From assembly GCF_007829835.1 (NCBI RefSeq), contig NZ_VIWP01000004.1, positions 623,340-687,339 on the forward strand: a DNA stretch of 64,000 nucleotides. Direction: 5' to 3'. The DNA is from Neorhizobium alkalisoli (GTDB lineage: Bacteria; Pseudomonadota; Alphaproteobacteria; Rhizobiales; Rhizobiaceae). The notes below the pieces were generated by a model. That model worked only from the letters and a program-made list of their open reading frames with translations, made no database searches and was not told where the DNA came from. Of the stretch, positions 47,001 to 53,828 are shown piece after piece. A program made the translations under genes and the position numbers. The number at the start of each line of letters is the position of its first letter. The first letter of the stretch is position 1.

Positions 47001-48204
47001 CGTCGACTGCGCTGGCGGTCGCCGCATGGAGAGGTTCGTCGGCGGGAACCGCTTGCGGCTCCGGCGCTGCCGGTTCCACGAATGCCACATCCGCATCTGC
47101 GTCAAGCGCCGTCTCTTCGTCCTCTGGCGAAACCGTCGGGATCAACGCCGATGAATCTTCTTCGCCAGGCGCAGCGGGCTCTTCCGCCATCAGCGAAATC
47201 GCCTCTTCTTCCAGCTCCGGCGCGGTCTCGTCGGATATCGGCAGCTCCGCGCTCTCGTTTTCCGCTTCTGCCGTCACCGCTTCGGTTGCGTTGGAAACGT
47301 CAGCTTCAGTCTGACCGACATCATTTGCACTATCCGCTTCAGCCGGTGCCGGGGCTTCCTCGTCGAACAGCGAAATTTCGTCCTGCTGTTCCGGCGCTTC
47401 CTCGATCTCGGCAATTGCGTCGAGAGCTTCTGTTTCACCACCATTCTCTGGCGGCAGAACCACGGCATTTTCCGAAACCGCGTCAACCACAACCGGAGCG
47501 GCGGAGACAGGCTCGGGCACCTGCGCCGAAGGAATGTCGTCCTCGGCCATATCCACGGTGAAAAGCAGGAAGAAGGCCGGGTCGTCCGCAAGCTTGCCCA
47601 TCGCGGCCGGCAGGTAGCCCTTGACCGTCGAGATCGGCCGCTTGGCGAGCCGGCTCGGATCACCGTCCGCCATGGCAGACAGCATGCCGATCGTTTGCTG
47701 CGAGATGTCGAGTTCGGCAAAGCGCGCGGAAGCCGCGATCACCTTGCCCGTCTTGTCGAACACCGCCATGTAGGTATCGGGGTCTTCGAAACCCTCGATC
47801 ATCCGGGCGGCGCAGATTTCCGGCGAGGTGCCGGACTGCGCGGTCGCCGCGGAAAACAGGACTGCGCGCTCGCCGGAAATTTCCACGAGCTCGCAGACGC
47901 CCTGGATGATCACGCGCTGGAAACCGGAGGTGACACGCACGACGACGTTACGGGTATCACCCGTCCGTGCCAGCTGTCGTGCCGTCGCCTCGATCTGGCG
48001 GAAAGCCACGTCGTTGCGGTTCGGGCCCTGGTCGATGAAATCGTAGATCGAGCTGAAGCCGAACAGGCCGGCGCCCTGGCCATTGGCCCAGAGCGGGTAG
48101 CGCATGTCGGAGGAGAAAAGCACCATTCCTTCGCCCGCCGAAAAGCGTGCCCGGACGCGCTCGTTTACGGCAATGTCGATGAACGGATACTGGACTGCGG
48201 ACAT
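44041..48204 (-). CDS. PdhS-like PAS sensor histidine kinase with acidic linkers
   Basis: This is a 1387-residue cytoplasmic kinase. PAS-like regions are recognisable near about 380-520 and 1000-1130 (ILETATDGVVIIDASGEVRS). The H-box HVSHEIRTPLNAIIGFADMM puts the phospho-acceptor at H1165. The N-box (N1285 in ILSNAIRFTP), DTGIGM and GDGTGLGLPL follow. The H-box neighbourhood (ERFGPIGHPRYVEY) is typical of the PleC/DivJ/PdhS group that controls DivK and hence CtrA. Two long Ala/Glu/Asp-rich blocks (about 225-400 and 560-890) separate the domains. A CtrA box lies 42 bases upstream of the start. The target is inferred. Confidence 0.87.
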   Translation of the reverse strand: MSAVQYPFIDIAVNERVRARFSAGEGMVLFSSDMRYPLWANGQGAGLFGFSSIYDFIDQGPNRNDVAFRQIEATARQLARTGDTRNVVVRVTSGFQRVIIQGVCELVEISGERAVLFSAATAQSGTSPEICAARMIEGFEDPDTYMAVFDKTGKVIAASARFAELDISQQTIGMLSAMADGDPSRLAKRPISTVKGYLPAAMGKLADDPAFFLLFTVDMAEDDIPSAQVPEPVSAAPVVVDAVSENAVVLPPENGGETEALDAIAEIEEAPEQQDEISLFDEEAPAPAEADSANDVGQTEADVSNATEAVTAEAENESAELPISDETAPELEEEAISLMAEEPAAPGEEDSSALIPTVSPEDEETALDADADVAFVEPAAPEPQAVPADEPLHAATASAVDAPSDTENFSFRSEARATRFVWKIDATGHFTEVSSEFAATVGPHAADIIGMAFSDMAALFHLDPEGRIIELLNKRDTWSGKTIWWPVEGTSLIVPVDLAALPTYTRSREFDGFRGFGIVRIADAAEDPHAIGLSLVPSATEDFAADDELDTVEADEQATNSITADKAEEIAFIDKAYDTLATGYSEPVEGIADETHDEIVAENDEADDFAAETQGQDEAPAPTLPLNPATDWPNGERPALRLVDNPGRRQSDKIIQLEEHRTRLTPVEQAAFREIARQLDRFVGGEDNAAATQDAAAVGSAQNIVATDDASTADVSPIAADATEASTEAVNEAVATPDQTSPEQDVEVAVSADQQDESELSEDQNTVSEQADGHPVAESVDPVVEDAPAEEIAAVDAHSGAAAIESEAAAEPEAAEDLPAAPEDEPVVTDEQDLTEQNEIPAEEEIQKAETEPLSATPTDDDAHSHLSDRELLQTMLPIRERIGLSADIVDQMPVALLVHSGDTLIHGNPEFLKLTGYASLEELDAVGGLDALLQRQDLDDKTSGAGSMVVVKANDDILPVTAKLQSVRWGDNSALMLVLMPIASETEAAGPVEADGQAEIIPFRNNRPADQLARLQVEVEELRAILETATDGVVIIDASGEVRSMNRAASALFNYDDDEINGKPFVMLFAHESQRAIIDYLSGLSGHGVASVLNDGREVIGREASGGFLPLFMTIGKLTSSNGYCAVIRDITQWKRTEDELRTAKRAAETANAHKSEFLAHVSHEIRTPLNAIIGFADMMAGERFGPIGHPRYVEYSNDIGRSGRHVLDIVNDLLDISKIEAGEMEMDFTSVGLNETVSEAVSLVQPQANSQRVIIRTALSQAVPPVVADLRSIKQIVLNILSNAIRFTPSGGQIVVSSAYEPNGNVVLRVRDTGIGMTRSELELAMKPFRQVAGAARKRGDGTGLGLPLTKAMVDANRAAFAISSAPNEGTLVEITFPSPRVLAT

Positions 48205-48245
48205 AAGCGACCTGTCGGTTTAGTGACTGGCATTCTTCGGAAATA

Positions 48246-48260
48246 TTAATCGATCGTTAA
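48246..48260 (-). promoter_or_regulatory. CtrA-type box upstream of the PdhS-like kinase
   Basis: TTAA-TCGATCG-TTAA (TTAA-N7-TTAA, nearly palindromic) lies 42 bases upstream of the kinase ATG on the minus strand, a distance that fits a CtrA-activated promoter. It is about 185 bases from the divergent phasin start, so the kinase is the more likely target. Confidence 0.6.
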
Positions 48261-48326
48261 TAACCCGCCGGGCTTTGCGGGTCCACAGGAATGGCTTTCA
48301 ACCTGCTCCCAAGGTTAACGCGGGCA

Positions 48327-48359
48327 TTGTGCGGCGCACAAATTTATTGCGTTGCACAA
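48327..48359 (+). promoter_or_regulatory. Two TGC-N3-GCA sites upstream of the phasin gene
   Basis: TTGTGC-GGC-GCACAA (48327-48341) is a perfect palindrome with a 3-base spacer. TTGC-GTT-GCACAA (48347-48359) repeats the TGC-N3-GCA core (48348-48356). Both lie about 90-120 bases before the phasin ATG. The core resembles the TGC...GCA-type operator described for the PHA regulator PhaR in Paracoccus. Regulator identity is inferred. Confidence 0.5.
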
Positions 48360-48445
48360 GTAATTCGATTACAATTCAGGCAAGAAGTCTTCGGTTATTG
48401 CCTGTTTTTAGGCCGGAGACGGGAATCAACGGAGGATGTGATCCC

Positions 48446-48892
48446 ATGGCATACGGCACTGACGATATCTTTTCTTTCTCTGCTTTCGATCCGGCAAAGG
48501 TGACCGAGAGCTTTCGCGATTTCGCTGAGAAGGGCGCGACCCAGTCTCGCGAGGCCTATGCTAAGATGAAAACGGCAGCGGAGGAAGCCACCCGCACCGT
48601 TGAATCCACAGTCCATTCCGCCCAGTCGGGCACGGTCGAGCTTGGCCTGAAGGCGATCGACGCGCTGCGCGCCAATGCCGATCTGTCGCTGTCCCACATG
48701 GAAGCACTGATGGGCGTGCGTTCCGTTTCCGAATTCTTTGAACTGCAGACCAGCTTCGTTCGCCGCCAGGCCGAAGCGACCGTCGGACAGGCAAAGACCA
48801 TGCAGGAAGCCGCCCGCAAGCTCGCCGACGACGTTTCAAAGCCCGGCAAGGAAGCCGCGGAAAAGGTCATGGCAAGCTTCCGCGCTGCCTGA
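48446..48892 (+). CDS. Phasin family protein
   Basis: This is a 148-residue, helix-only protein without signal peptide. It contains the phasin core (about residues 40-130: TVELGLKAIDALRANADLSL, then EALMGVRSVSEFFELQTSFV and RRQAEATVGQAK) and an Ala/Lys-rich C-terminus. Phasins coat polyhydroxybutyrate granules. GGAGG (48431-48435) is 10 bases before ATG 48446; the longer upstream frame is not used. A hairpin follows the stop. The neighbouring acetoacetyl-CoA synthetase supports a storage-polymer role. Confidence 0.9.
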   Translation: MAYGTDDIFSFSAFDPAKVTESFRDFAEKGATQSREAYAKMKTAAEEATRTVESTVHSAQSGTVELGLKAIDALRANADLSLSHMEALMGVRSVSEFFELQTSFVRRQAEATVGQAKTMQEAARKLADDVSKPGKEAAEKVMASFRAA

Positions 48893-48910
48893 TCGATAAC
48901 AAGCCTTTGG

Positions 48911-48935
48911 GAATGGCCGCCAATCGCGGCCATTC
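48911..48935 (+). terminator. Hairpin after the phasin gene
   Basis: GAATGGCCGC (48911-48920) and GCGGCCATTC (48926-48935) form a perfect 10-bp stem with a CAATC loop, 19 bases after the phasin stop, followed by TCATTTCC. It is a probable terminator with a weak T-tract. Confidence 0.7.
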
Positions 48936-49022
48936 TCATTTCCAGCATTCATTTGCGGAAGGGGCTTGCAAAAGAAACGCGATGGCCGTATTGGACCCGG
49001 CAACGCTTTAAAGGCGTTCCGT

Positions 49023-49099
49023 GCGGTTGTAGCTCAGTTGGTTAGAGCGCAGGTTTGTGGCACCTGAGGTCGGAGGTTCGAGACCCCCCAACCGTACCA
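49023..49099 (+). tRNA. tRNA-His (anticodon GTG)
   Basis: A 77-base cloverleaf: acceptor GCGGTTG (49023-49029) pairs with CAACCGT (49089-49095, G1.T72 wobble). The D-arm is GCTCAGTTGGTTAGAGC. The anticodon stem CAGGT/ACCTG encloses loop TTGTGGC with anticodon GTG, and the T-loop is TTCGAGA. CCA is encoded (49097-49099). Position 73 is A and the base before G1 is T, so G-1 is not encoded. That is the known alphaproteobacterial exception to the usual G-1/C73 histidine identity. The T-stem carries one A.C mismatch. Confidence 0.95.
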
Positions 49100-49131
49100 T
49101 TTCTCCCACACCATGATTTTGATGCTTCCAT

Positions 49132-49599
49132 TCACGCGTGATGGAACGGTCGCCTTTCGGCGATATTCTGCGCACTCTGGAAAACCCGGCCGAGCCTTAT
49201 CCGCTCTTCTCCGAGCTTCAGGAGTGCAAGATCGAAGCGCCGCAACCGTGCGGGATCGGCCTTCCGGCGCTCGTCGCTTCGGTTCATGATCGGCTCGGTT
49301 ACCGGTCGTATGACCATCGGCTGGCCGATATCGTCCTGAAACTGTGCGAGCGTCATGCCGGCCTTGATCAGCAGTGCACGGATGTTCGGCCGGTTTTCCG
49401 TGGCGATGACGATCCGGAACGCATTGACTAGCGATTCCTTCGAGATCGGTAGTTCGCGTGTGTCGAACAGGTCGTTCCTCGTCTCGTGTTCACGCAGATA
49501 GACAAGGTAGATTTCCACCTGCTGATGGGCGGATTGCAAGAGTTCTGCATCCGTTGGCGGACGTATCTTTTCTCGATTGTTCTGCGTGGAATGAAACAT
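49132..49599 (-). CDS. Conserved-looking protein of unknown function, 155 residues
   Basis: This is a soluble, mostly helical protein with no membrane segment or recognised motif. It contains SAHQQVEIYLVYLREHETRN near the N-terminus and a basic C-terminal third. GAGG lies 9 bases before its ATG (49599, minus strand). It is divergent from a small helix-turn-helix gene across 249 bases that hold a TGC-N3-GCA palindrome. No function can be assigned. Confidence 0.7.
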   Translation of the reverse strand: MFHSTQNNREKIRPPTDAELLQSAHQQVEIYLVYLREHETRNDLFDTRELPISKESLVNAFRIVIATENRPNIRALLIKAGMTLAQFQDDIGQPMVIRPVTEPIMNRSDERRKADPARLRRFDLALLKLGEERIRLGRVFQSAQNIAERRPFHHA

Positions 49600-49683
49600 C
49601 TGCGCATCCTCGTTTGGTTAACAAACGCGAAGCGGGGGATTTTGTTCGGCTGCCTCAGAAAATGGCATGCGTGACTACACAAT

Positions 49684-49700
49684 TTGTTGCAATGCAACAA
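49684..49700. promoter_or_regulatory. Perfect palindrome TTGTTGC-AAT-GCAACAA
   Basis: Seven-base arms surround a 3-base spacer (TGC-AAT-GCA core), in the gap between the divergent 155-residue gene and the HTH gene. It has the same TGC-N3-GCA layout as the two sites before the phasin gene 1.3 kb away, suggesting a shared regulator. Confidence 0.5.
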
Positions 49701-49848
49701 TTGCCCTTGTCGTCGCCACACATTTGCTTATCTATTGTGCGCCGGCTGCCTAACATTTTGGACGCAGACGTCTCGAAGTTGGACATCCAGACCTTGGGCG
49801 ATTGGCCCTTCACTGCCTTGGGCAGATTGTCACGGAAGGAAAATGACC

Positions 49849-50091
49849 ATGACAGTTTCCATAAGCAATTTCCATGCTTCGACTGAAAACATGCTGGCTG
49901 CCGATCAGGTGGCCTCGCTCGTAGCCCAGGCCCGCGTTGCCGCAGGTTACAGCGTCGACGATCTCGCCGTCACGACCGGTCTGGTCAATGACGAAATCGT
50001 CGAAATCGAAAACGGCTCGGTTTCCGATCCGGCCAAGCTGAAGCGTATTGCCGCGGCCCTGCGCCTGCCGGCCTCCGCTTTCCACGCCTGA
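49849..50091 (+). CDS. Small helix-turn-helix (XRE-type) protein
   Basis: The 80-residue product has a lambda-repressor-like HTH from about residue 18 to 75 (VASLVAQARVAAGYSVDDLA, then GLVNDEIVEIENG and KLKRIAAALRLPASAF). AAGGA (49836-49840) lies 8 bases before ATG 49849; ATG 49843 is a close alternative. No partner domain is present. It could regulate its divergent neighbour or itself. Confidence 0.75.
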   Translation: MTVSISNFHASTENMLAADQVASLVAQARVAAGYSVDDLAVTTGLVNDEIVEIENGSVSDPAKLKRIAAALRLPASAFHA

Positions 50092-50106
50092 TATTATCAA
50101 GCACCC

Positions 50107-50137
50107 GAGGCTTCGTCCGCATGGCGGGCGAGGCCTC
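50107..50137. terminator. Hairpin between convergent HTH and LysR genes
   Basis: GAGGCTTCGTCCGC (50107-50120) pairs with GCGGGCGAGGCCTC (50124-50137), 14 bp with two G.T pairs and a 3-base loop. It lies 15 bases after the HTH stop; no T-run follows. It is a probable weak or bidirectional terminator. Confidence 0.55.
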
Positions 50138-50193
50138 CTATAGTCGCGGTTCGCCGCAATTTTGCCGCCCTGTCTGATCGGGGCCTGCAGCGG

Positions 50194-51087
50194 TCACTCC
50201 GGGGATCGCACGAAAATGCCACCTTCTCCGCCGACAATTTCCTTCAGAAAATCTGCCACCGTGCGGACCCGCATCAGGTCACGCGCGCTTTCATGATAGC
50301 TGCTCCAATAGGCGCGGCGAATGACGAGCTTTGGCAATACAGGCACGAGTTCGGCATAGTCCCGCGCCACGTAGTCATGCAGGATACCGATCCCGGCACC
50401 TGATCGAACGGCCTCCGTCTGGCCGATCGCGCTGGAAATCTCGAAACCGGCATCCCAGTCCCGCATCACTTCCCCGGTAAAGTTCAGGGATGGCGAAAAG
50501 ATCAGGTCGTCCACATAGCCGATGCGGCGATGGGTTTTCAGAGCCTCGATCGTCTCCGGCATGCCCGCTTCCCCGATATAGGCCCGCGAGGCATAAAGAC
50601 TAAGCGTATAATCGGTGAGTTTAGACGAGACGAGCCGGCCCTGCTGCGGCCGATCGATCGTAATCGCGATATCCGCTTCCCGCTGCGACAGCGAAAACGA
50701 GCGCGGCACCGGCACGAGCTGCAGCTTGAGTTCCGGATGACGGCGCCGCAGCCGCCCGAGCCTCGACGCCAGAAACGACACGCCGAACCCGTCCGGTGCG
50801 CCGATACGGACGGTGCCGGCGACAGCGGCATCGATCCGGCCGGTGCTTGCCTGCGCCGCCAGCATCTCCGTTTCCATCCTCTCCGCCGCGCGAAAAAACA
50901 CCTCTCCCTCGGCGGTCAGCTCGCAGCCATTGGTGCGGCGAACGAGGAGGCGGGTGCGCAGATCTTCCTCGAGCGCGGTGATCCGGCGCCCCAGCGTTGC
51001 ATGGTTGATGCCGAGCCGTCGCGAGGCCGAGAGAATCTGGCCGGTGCGGGCAACTGCGAGGAACATGCGCACATCGTCCCAGTTCAT
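50194..51087 (-). CDS. LysR-family transcriptional regulator
   Basis: The 297-residue product has an N-terminal winged HTH (about residues 1-60: NWDDVRMFLAVARTGQILSA, then RRLGINHATLGRRITALEED) and a LysR effector domain. ATG 51087 is chosen with GGAGAG upstream; the longer frame (51138) is less likely. It is divergent from mmsA across 177 bases and is the natural candidate regulator of it, which is inference. Confidence 0.92.
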   Translation of the reverse strand: MNWDDVRMFLAVARTGQILSASRRLGINHATLGRRITALEEDLRTRLLVRRTNGCELTAEGEVFFRAAERMETEMLAAQASTGRIDAAVAGTVRIGAPDGFGVSFLASRLGRLRRRHPELKLQLVPVPRSFSLSQREADIAITIDRPQQGRLVSSKLTDYTLSLYASRAYIGEAGMPETIEALKTHRRIGYVDDLIFSPSLNFTGEVMRDWDAGFEISSAIGQTEAVRSGAGIGILHDYVARDYAELVPVLPKLVIRRAYWSSYHESARDLMRVRTVADFLKEIVGGEGGIFVRSPE

Positions 51088-51264
51088 TGTTCTCTCCACA
51101 GCATGCCGCGCAAATGTGTGCAGCGGTTTTGAGTCCACGGTATGCCTATGCCTTTAATGTCGAAATTTGCACAACGGATGCGTAAACTAAGGCGTTGCGG
51201 CATGCAAATCTGCGAGTATCCTCGGCCCTCGATAAAGGGATCCTAAAAACCAGGAGGAACATCC

Positions 51265-52761
51265 ATGCTCGAAATCGGTCATTTCATCGGCGGCAAGCAT
51301 GTTGCCGGCACCAGCGGCCGCACGGCGGACGTCTTCAACCCGGCAACCGGCGAAGTGCAGGCCAAGGTCGCGCTTGCCAGCGTTTCGGAAATCCGCGCAG
51401 CGGTCGAGAACGCCAAGGAAGCGCAGCCGAAATGGGCTGCCACCAATCCGCAGCGCCGCGCCCGCGTCTTCATGAAATTCGTCGACCTGCTTAACCAGAA
51501 CATGGACGAGCTGGCCGTCATGCTGTCGAAGGAACACGGCAAGACGGTCGAGGATTCCAAGGGCGATATCGTCCGCGGCCTGGAAGTCTGCGAATTCGTC
51601 ATCGGCATCCCGCATCTTTCCAAGGGCGAGTTCACCGAAGGCGCTGGTCCGCAGATCGACATGTATTCGATCCGCCAGCCGGTCGGCATCGGCGCCGGCA
51701 TTACGCCTTTCAACTTTCCGGGCATGATCCCGATGTGGATGTTCGCGCCGGCCATCGCCTGCGGCAATGCCTTCATCCTCAAGCCCTCCGAGCGCGATCC
51801 GTCGCTGCCGATCCGCCTTGCCGAACTGATGATCGAAGCAGGTCTGCCTGCCGGCATCCTCAACGTCATCAATGGTGACAAGGCTGCGGTCGACGCAATC
51901 CTCACTGATCCGGATATCGGCGCGGTCTCCTTCGTCGGCTCCACCCCGATTGCCCGTTATGTTTACGGAACCGCAGCTGCCAACGGCAAGCGCGCCCAGT
52001 GCTTCGGCGGTGCCAAGAACCACATGATCATCATGCCGGATGCCGATCTCGATCAGGCCGTCAACGCTTTGATGGGTGCAGGCTACGGTTCTGCCGGCGA
52101 GCGCTGCATGGCCGTTTCGGTCGCAGTGCCGGTCGGCGAGGAAACCGCCAACCGACTCGTCGAAAAGCTGGTTCCGAAAATCGAATCCCTGCGCATCGGC
52201 CCCTATACCGATGACAAGGCCGATATGGGCCCTGTTGTCACCAAGGAAGCCCATGCCCGCATCAACGGCCTGATTGACAAGGGTGTCGCAGAAGGCGCCA
52301 AGCTCGTCGTCGATGGCCGCGGCTTCAAGCTGCAGGGTTACGAAAACGGCTATTTCGTCGGCGGCACACTGTTCGACAACGTCACGCCGGACATGGATAT
52401 CTACAAGCAGGAAATCTTCGGCCCGGTCCTTTCGGTGGTTCGCGCACCGAACTACGAGGAAGCCCTGTCGCTGCCGATGAAGCACGAATACGGCAATGGC
52501 GTTGCGATCTTCACCCGCGATGGTGATGCGGCCCGCGATTTCGCAAGCCGCGTCAATATCGGCATGATCGGCATCAACGTGCCGATCCCGGTTCCGCTCG
52601 CATACCATTCCTTCGGCGGCTGGAAGGCTTCGTCCTTCGGCGATCTCAACCAGCACGGCACTGATTCGATCAAGTTCTGGACCAAGACCAAGACGATCAC
52701 CGCCCGCTGGCCCTCCGGCATCAAGGATGGCGCCGAATTCGTCATGCCGGTGATGAAGTAA
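51265..52761 (+). CDS. mmsA: Methylmalonate-semialdehyde dehydrogenase (CoA-acylating) MmsA
   Basis: MmsA converts methylmalonate or malonate semialdehyde to propionyl-CoA or acetyl-CoA in valine and myo-inositol breakdown. The 498-residue aldehyde dehydrogenase has GAGITPFNFPGMIPMWMFAP, the cofactor region SFVGSTPIARYVY and the catalytic cysteine in GSAGERCMAVS, diagnostic of the CoA-acylating branch. AGGAGGAAC precedes the ATG. It is transcribed alone, divergent from the LysR gene; an iol cluster is not present. Confidence 0.95.
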   Translation: MLEIGHFIGGKHVAGTSGRTADVFNPATGEVQAKVALASVSEIRAAVENAKEAQPKWAATNPQRRARVFMKFVDLLNQNMDELAVMLSKEHGKTVEDSKGDIVRGLEVCEFVIGIPHLSKGEFTEGAGPQIDMYSIRQPVGIGAGITPFNFPGMIPMWMFAPAIACGNAFILKPSERDPSLPIRLAELMIEAGLPAGILNVINGDKAAVDAILTDPDIGAVSFVGSTPIARYVYGTAAANGKRAQCFGGAKNHMIIMPDADLDQAVNALMGAGYGSAGERCMAVSVAVPVGEETANRLVEKLVPKIESLRIGPYTDDKADMGPVVTKEAHARINGLIDKGVAEGAKLVVDGRGFKLQGYENGYFVGGTLFDNVTPDMDIYKQEIFGPVLSVVRAPNYEEALSLPMKHEYGNGVAIFTRDGDAARDFASRVNIGMIGINVPIPVPLAYHSFGGWKASSFGDLNQHGTDSIKFWTKTKTITARWPSGIKDGAEFVMPVMK

Positions 52762-52770
52762 TATCGCAGG

Positions 52771-52797
52771 AACCGGCGGGCTTCTGTCCCGCCGGTT
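52771..52797 (+). terminator. Hairpin after mmsA
   Basis: AACCGGCGGG (52771-52780) and CCCGCCGGTT (52788-52797) form a perfect 10-bp stem with a 7-base loop, 9 bases after the mmsA stop. The T-tract is poor. Confidence 0.65.
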
Positions 52798-52898
52798 CAT
52801 CCTGCCGGCTTAAAAGTCGGTGCATACCGCCTATCCGGGCATTGACCTCATGACGCCCTCCGCTAGGTTTAGCCCCGAGTGGCGTGGGGTTCGGTGTC

Positions 52899-53030
52899 AT
52901 GGTCTACGAGTGGGATGCGAAGCGTGCGCGCCGCACGCGTCTTGCAAGACGAAGTGCGGTTCTTTTCGCTATGATCTGTCTGGTCGCCGGTCCGGTCTGG
53001 ATCGCAGTCCGTTTTGGCATGATCGGCTAG
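52899..53030 (+). CDS. Small membrane protein, 43 residues
   Basis: The product has a strongly basic N-terminus (MVYEWDAKRARRTRLARRS) and one hydrophobic helix (AVLFAMICLVAGPVWIAV), which suggests inner-membrane insertion with the basic end inside. A GTGGGG element lies about 10 bases before the ATG. It sits between mmsA and rirA. No family is recognised; the coding call rests on the ATG, the membrane-protein pattern and the gap it fills. Confidence 0.5.
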   Translation: MVYEWDAKRARRTRLARRSAVLFAMICLVAGPVWIAVRFGMIG

Positions 53031-53150
53031 ACCTTTCGAAGCCCGTCGCGCTGAAGTGTTCAGCATGCGACGATAATTCTTCAAATTTGGAATTGTTCAA
53101 AACTAGCGAAGCCCTTATATAAACAGTCAACGGAATTTCTGGAGACCGGC

Positions 53151-53621
53151 ATGCGCTTGACCAAACAGACGAACTACGCAGTCCGCATGTTGATGTACTG
53201 TGCAGCAAACGAAGGCCACCTGAGCCGCATTCCTGAAATCGCCAAGGCTTATGGTGTTTCGGAACTGTTCCTCTTCAAGATCCTTCAGCCTTTGACCAAG
53301 GCCGGCCTCGTCGAGACCGTGCGTGGCCGCAATGGTGGCGTGAAGCTTGGCCGTGCTGCCGAGCGCATCACCCTGTTCGATGTCGTCAGGGTCACCGAAG
53401 ACAGCTTCGCCATGGCCGAATGTTTTGAGGACGGCGTGGCTGAATGCCCGCTGGTCGACAGCTGTGGCCTCAACTCGGCGCTGCGCAAGGCACTCAACGC
53501 CTTCTTTGACGTGCTGGCCGAGTACACGATCGACGATCTCGTAAAGGCCCGCCCGCAGATCAACTTCCTGCTTGGCCTCGAAGATCTGCATATGCCGAAG
53601 ATCTCGGCTCCGGCCGCCTGA
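53151..53621 (+). CDS. rirA: Rhizobial iron regulator RirA (Rrf2 family)
   Basis: RirA is the iron-sulphur global repressor of iron uptake genes in Rhizobiaceae, replacing Fur. The 156-residue product has the Rrf2 winged HTH (MRLTKQTNYAVRMLMYCAAN, then RIPEIAKAYGVSELFLFKIL) and three cysteines for cluster binding at C91, C99 and C105 (ECFEDGVAECPLVDSCGL). The whole protein matches the remembered rhizobial RirA sequence closely. CTGGAGA precedes the ATG. A strong terminator follows, so it is monocistronic. Confidence 0.95.
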   Translation: MRLTKQTNYAVRMLMYCAANEGHLSRIPEIAKAYGVSELFLFKILQPLTKAGLVETVRGRNGGVKLGRAAERITLFDVVRVTEDSFAMAECFEDGVAECPLVDSCGLNSALRKALNAFFDVLAEYTIDDLVKARPQINFLLGLEDLHMPKISAPAA

Positions 53622-53645
53622 TAGGGCCCATGCTTCACTATGAAG

Positions 53646-53673
53646 AGCCGGTTGGTTTCCAGCCGGCTTTTTT
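53646..53673 (+). terminator. Rho-independent terminator of rirA
   Basis: AGCCGGTTGG (53646-53655) pairs with CCAGCCGGCT (53659-53668) across TTT, with one G.T pair. T residues run from 53668 to 53673. It is a strong intrinsic terminator 24 bases after the rirA stop. Confidence 0.9.
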
Positions 53674-53828
53674 GTTTCAAGCTCTTGTTCCTGCACCTTT
53701 TCGCTTTGATTGCCGCGATTGCGATTGACCTTGTTCGCAATTGCAATAGAAGCGGACGGCATCCTTCGCCTTCCGCCTTATGATTTCCGGGCGGTTCCTT
53801 GAGAAACGATCGCCGCTTCCGGGTCGCC

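Noticed and set aside
48275-48445. N-terminal extension of the phasin
   Set aside because: It would cover the palindromic sites and has no phasin pattern; GGAGG fits ATG 48446.
53075-53100. Iron-responsive operator upstream of rirA
   Set aside because: The region is A/T-rich with short inverted words (AATTC/GAATT), but I could not match a convincing IRO or Irr box.
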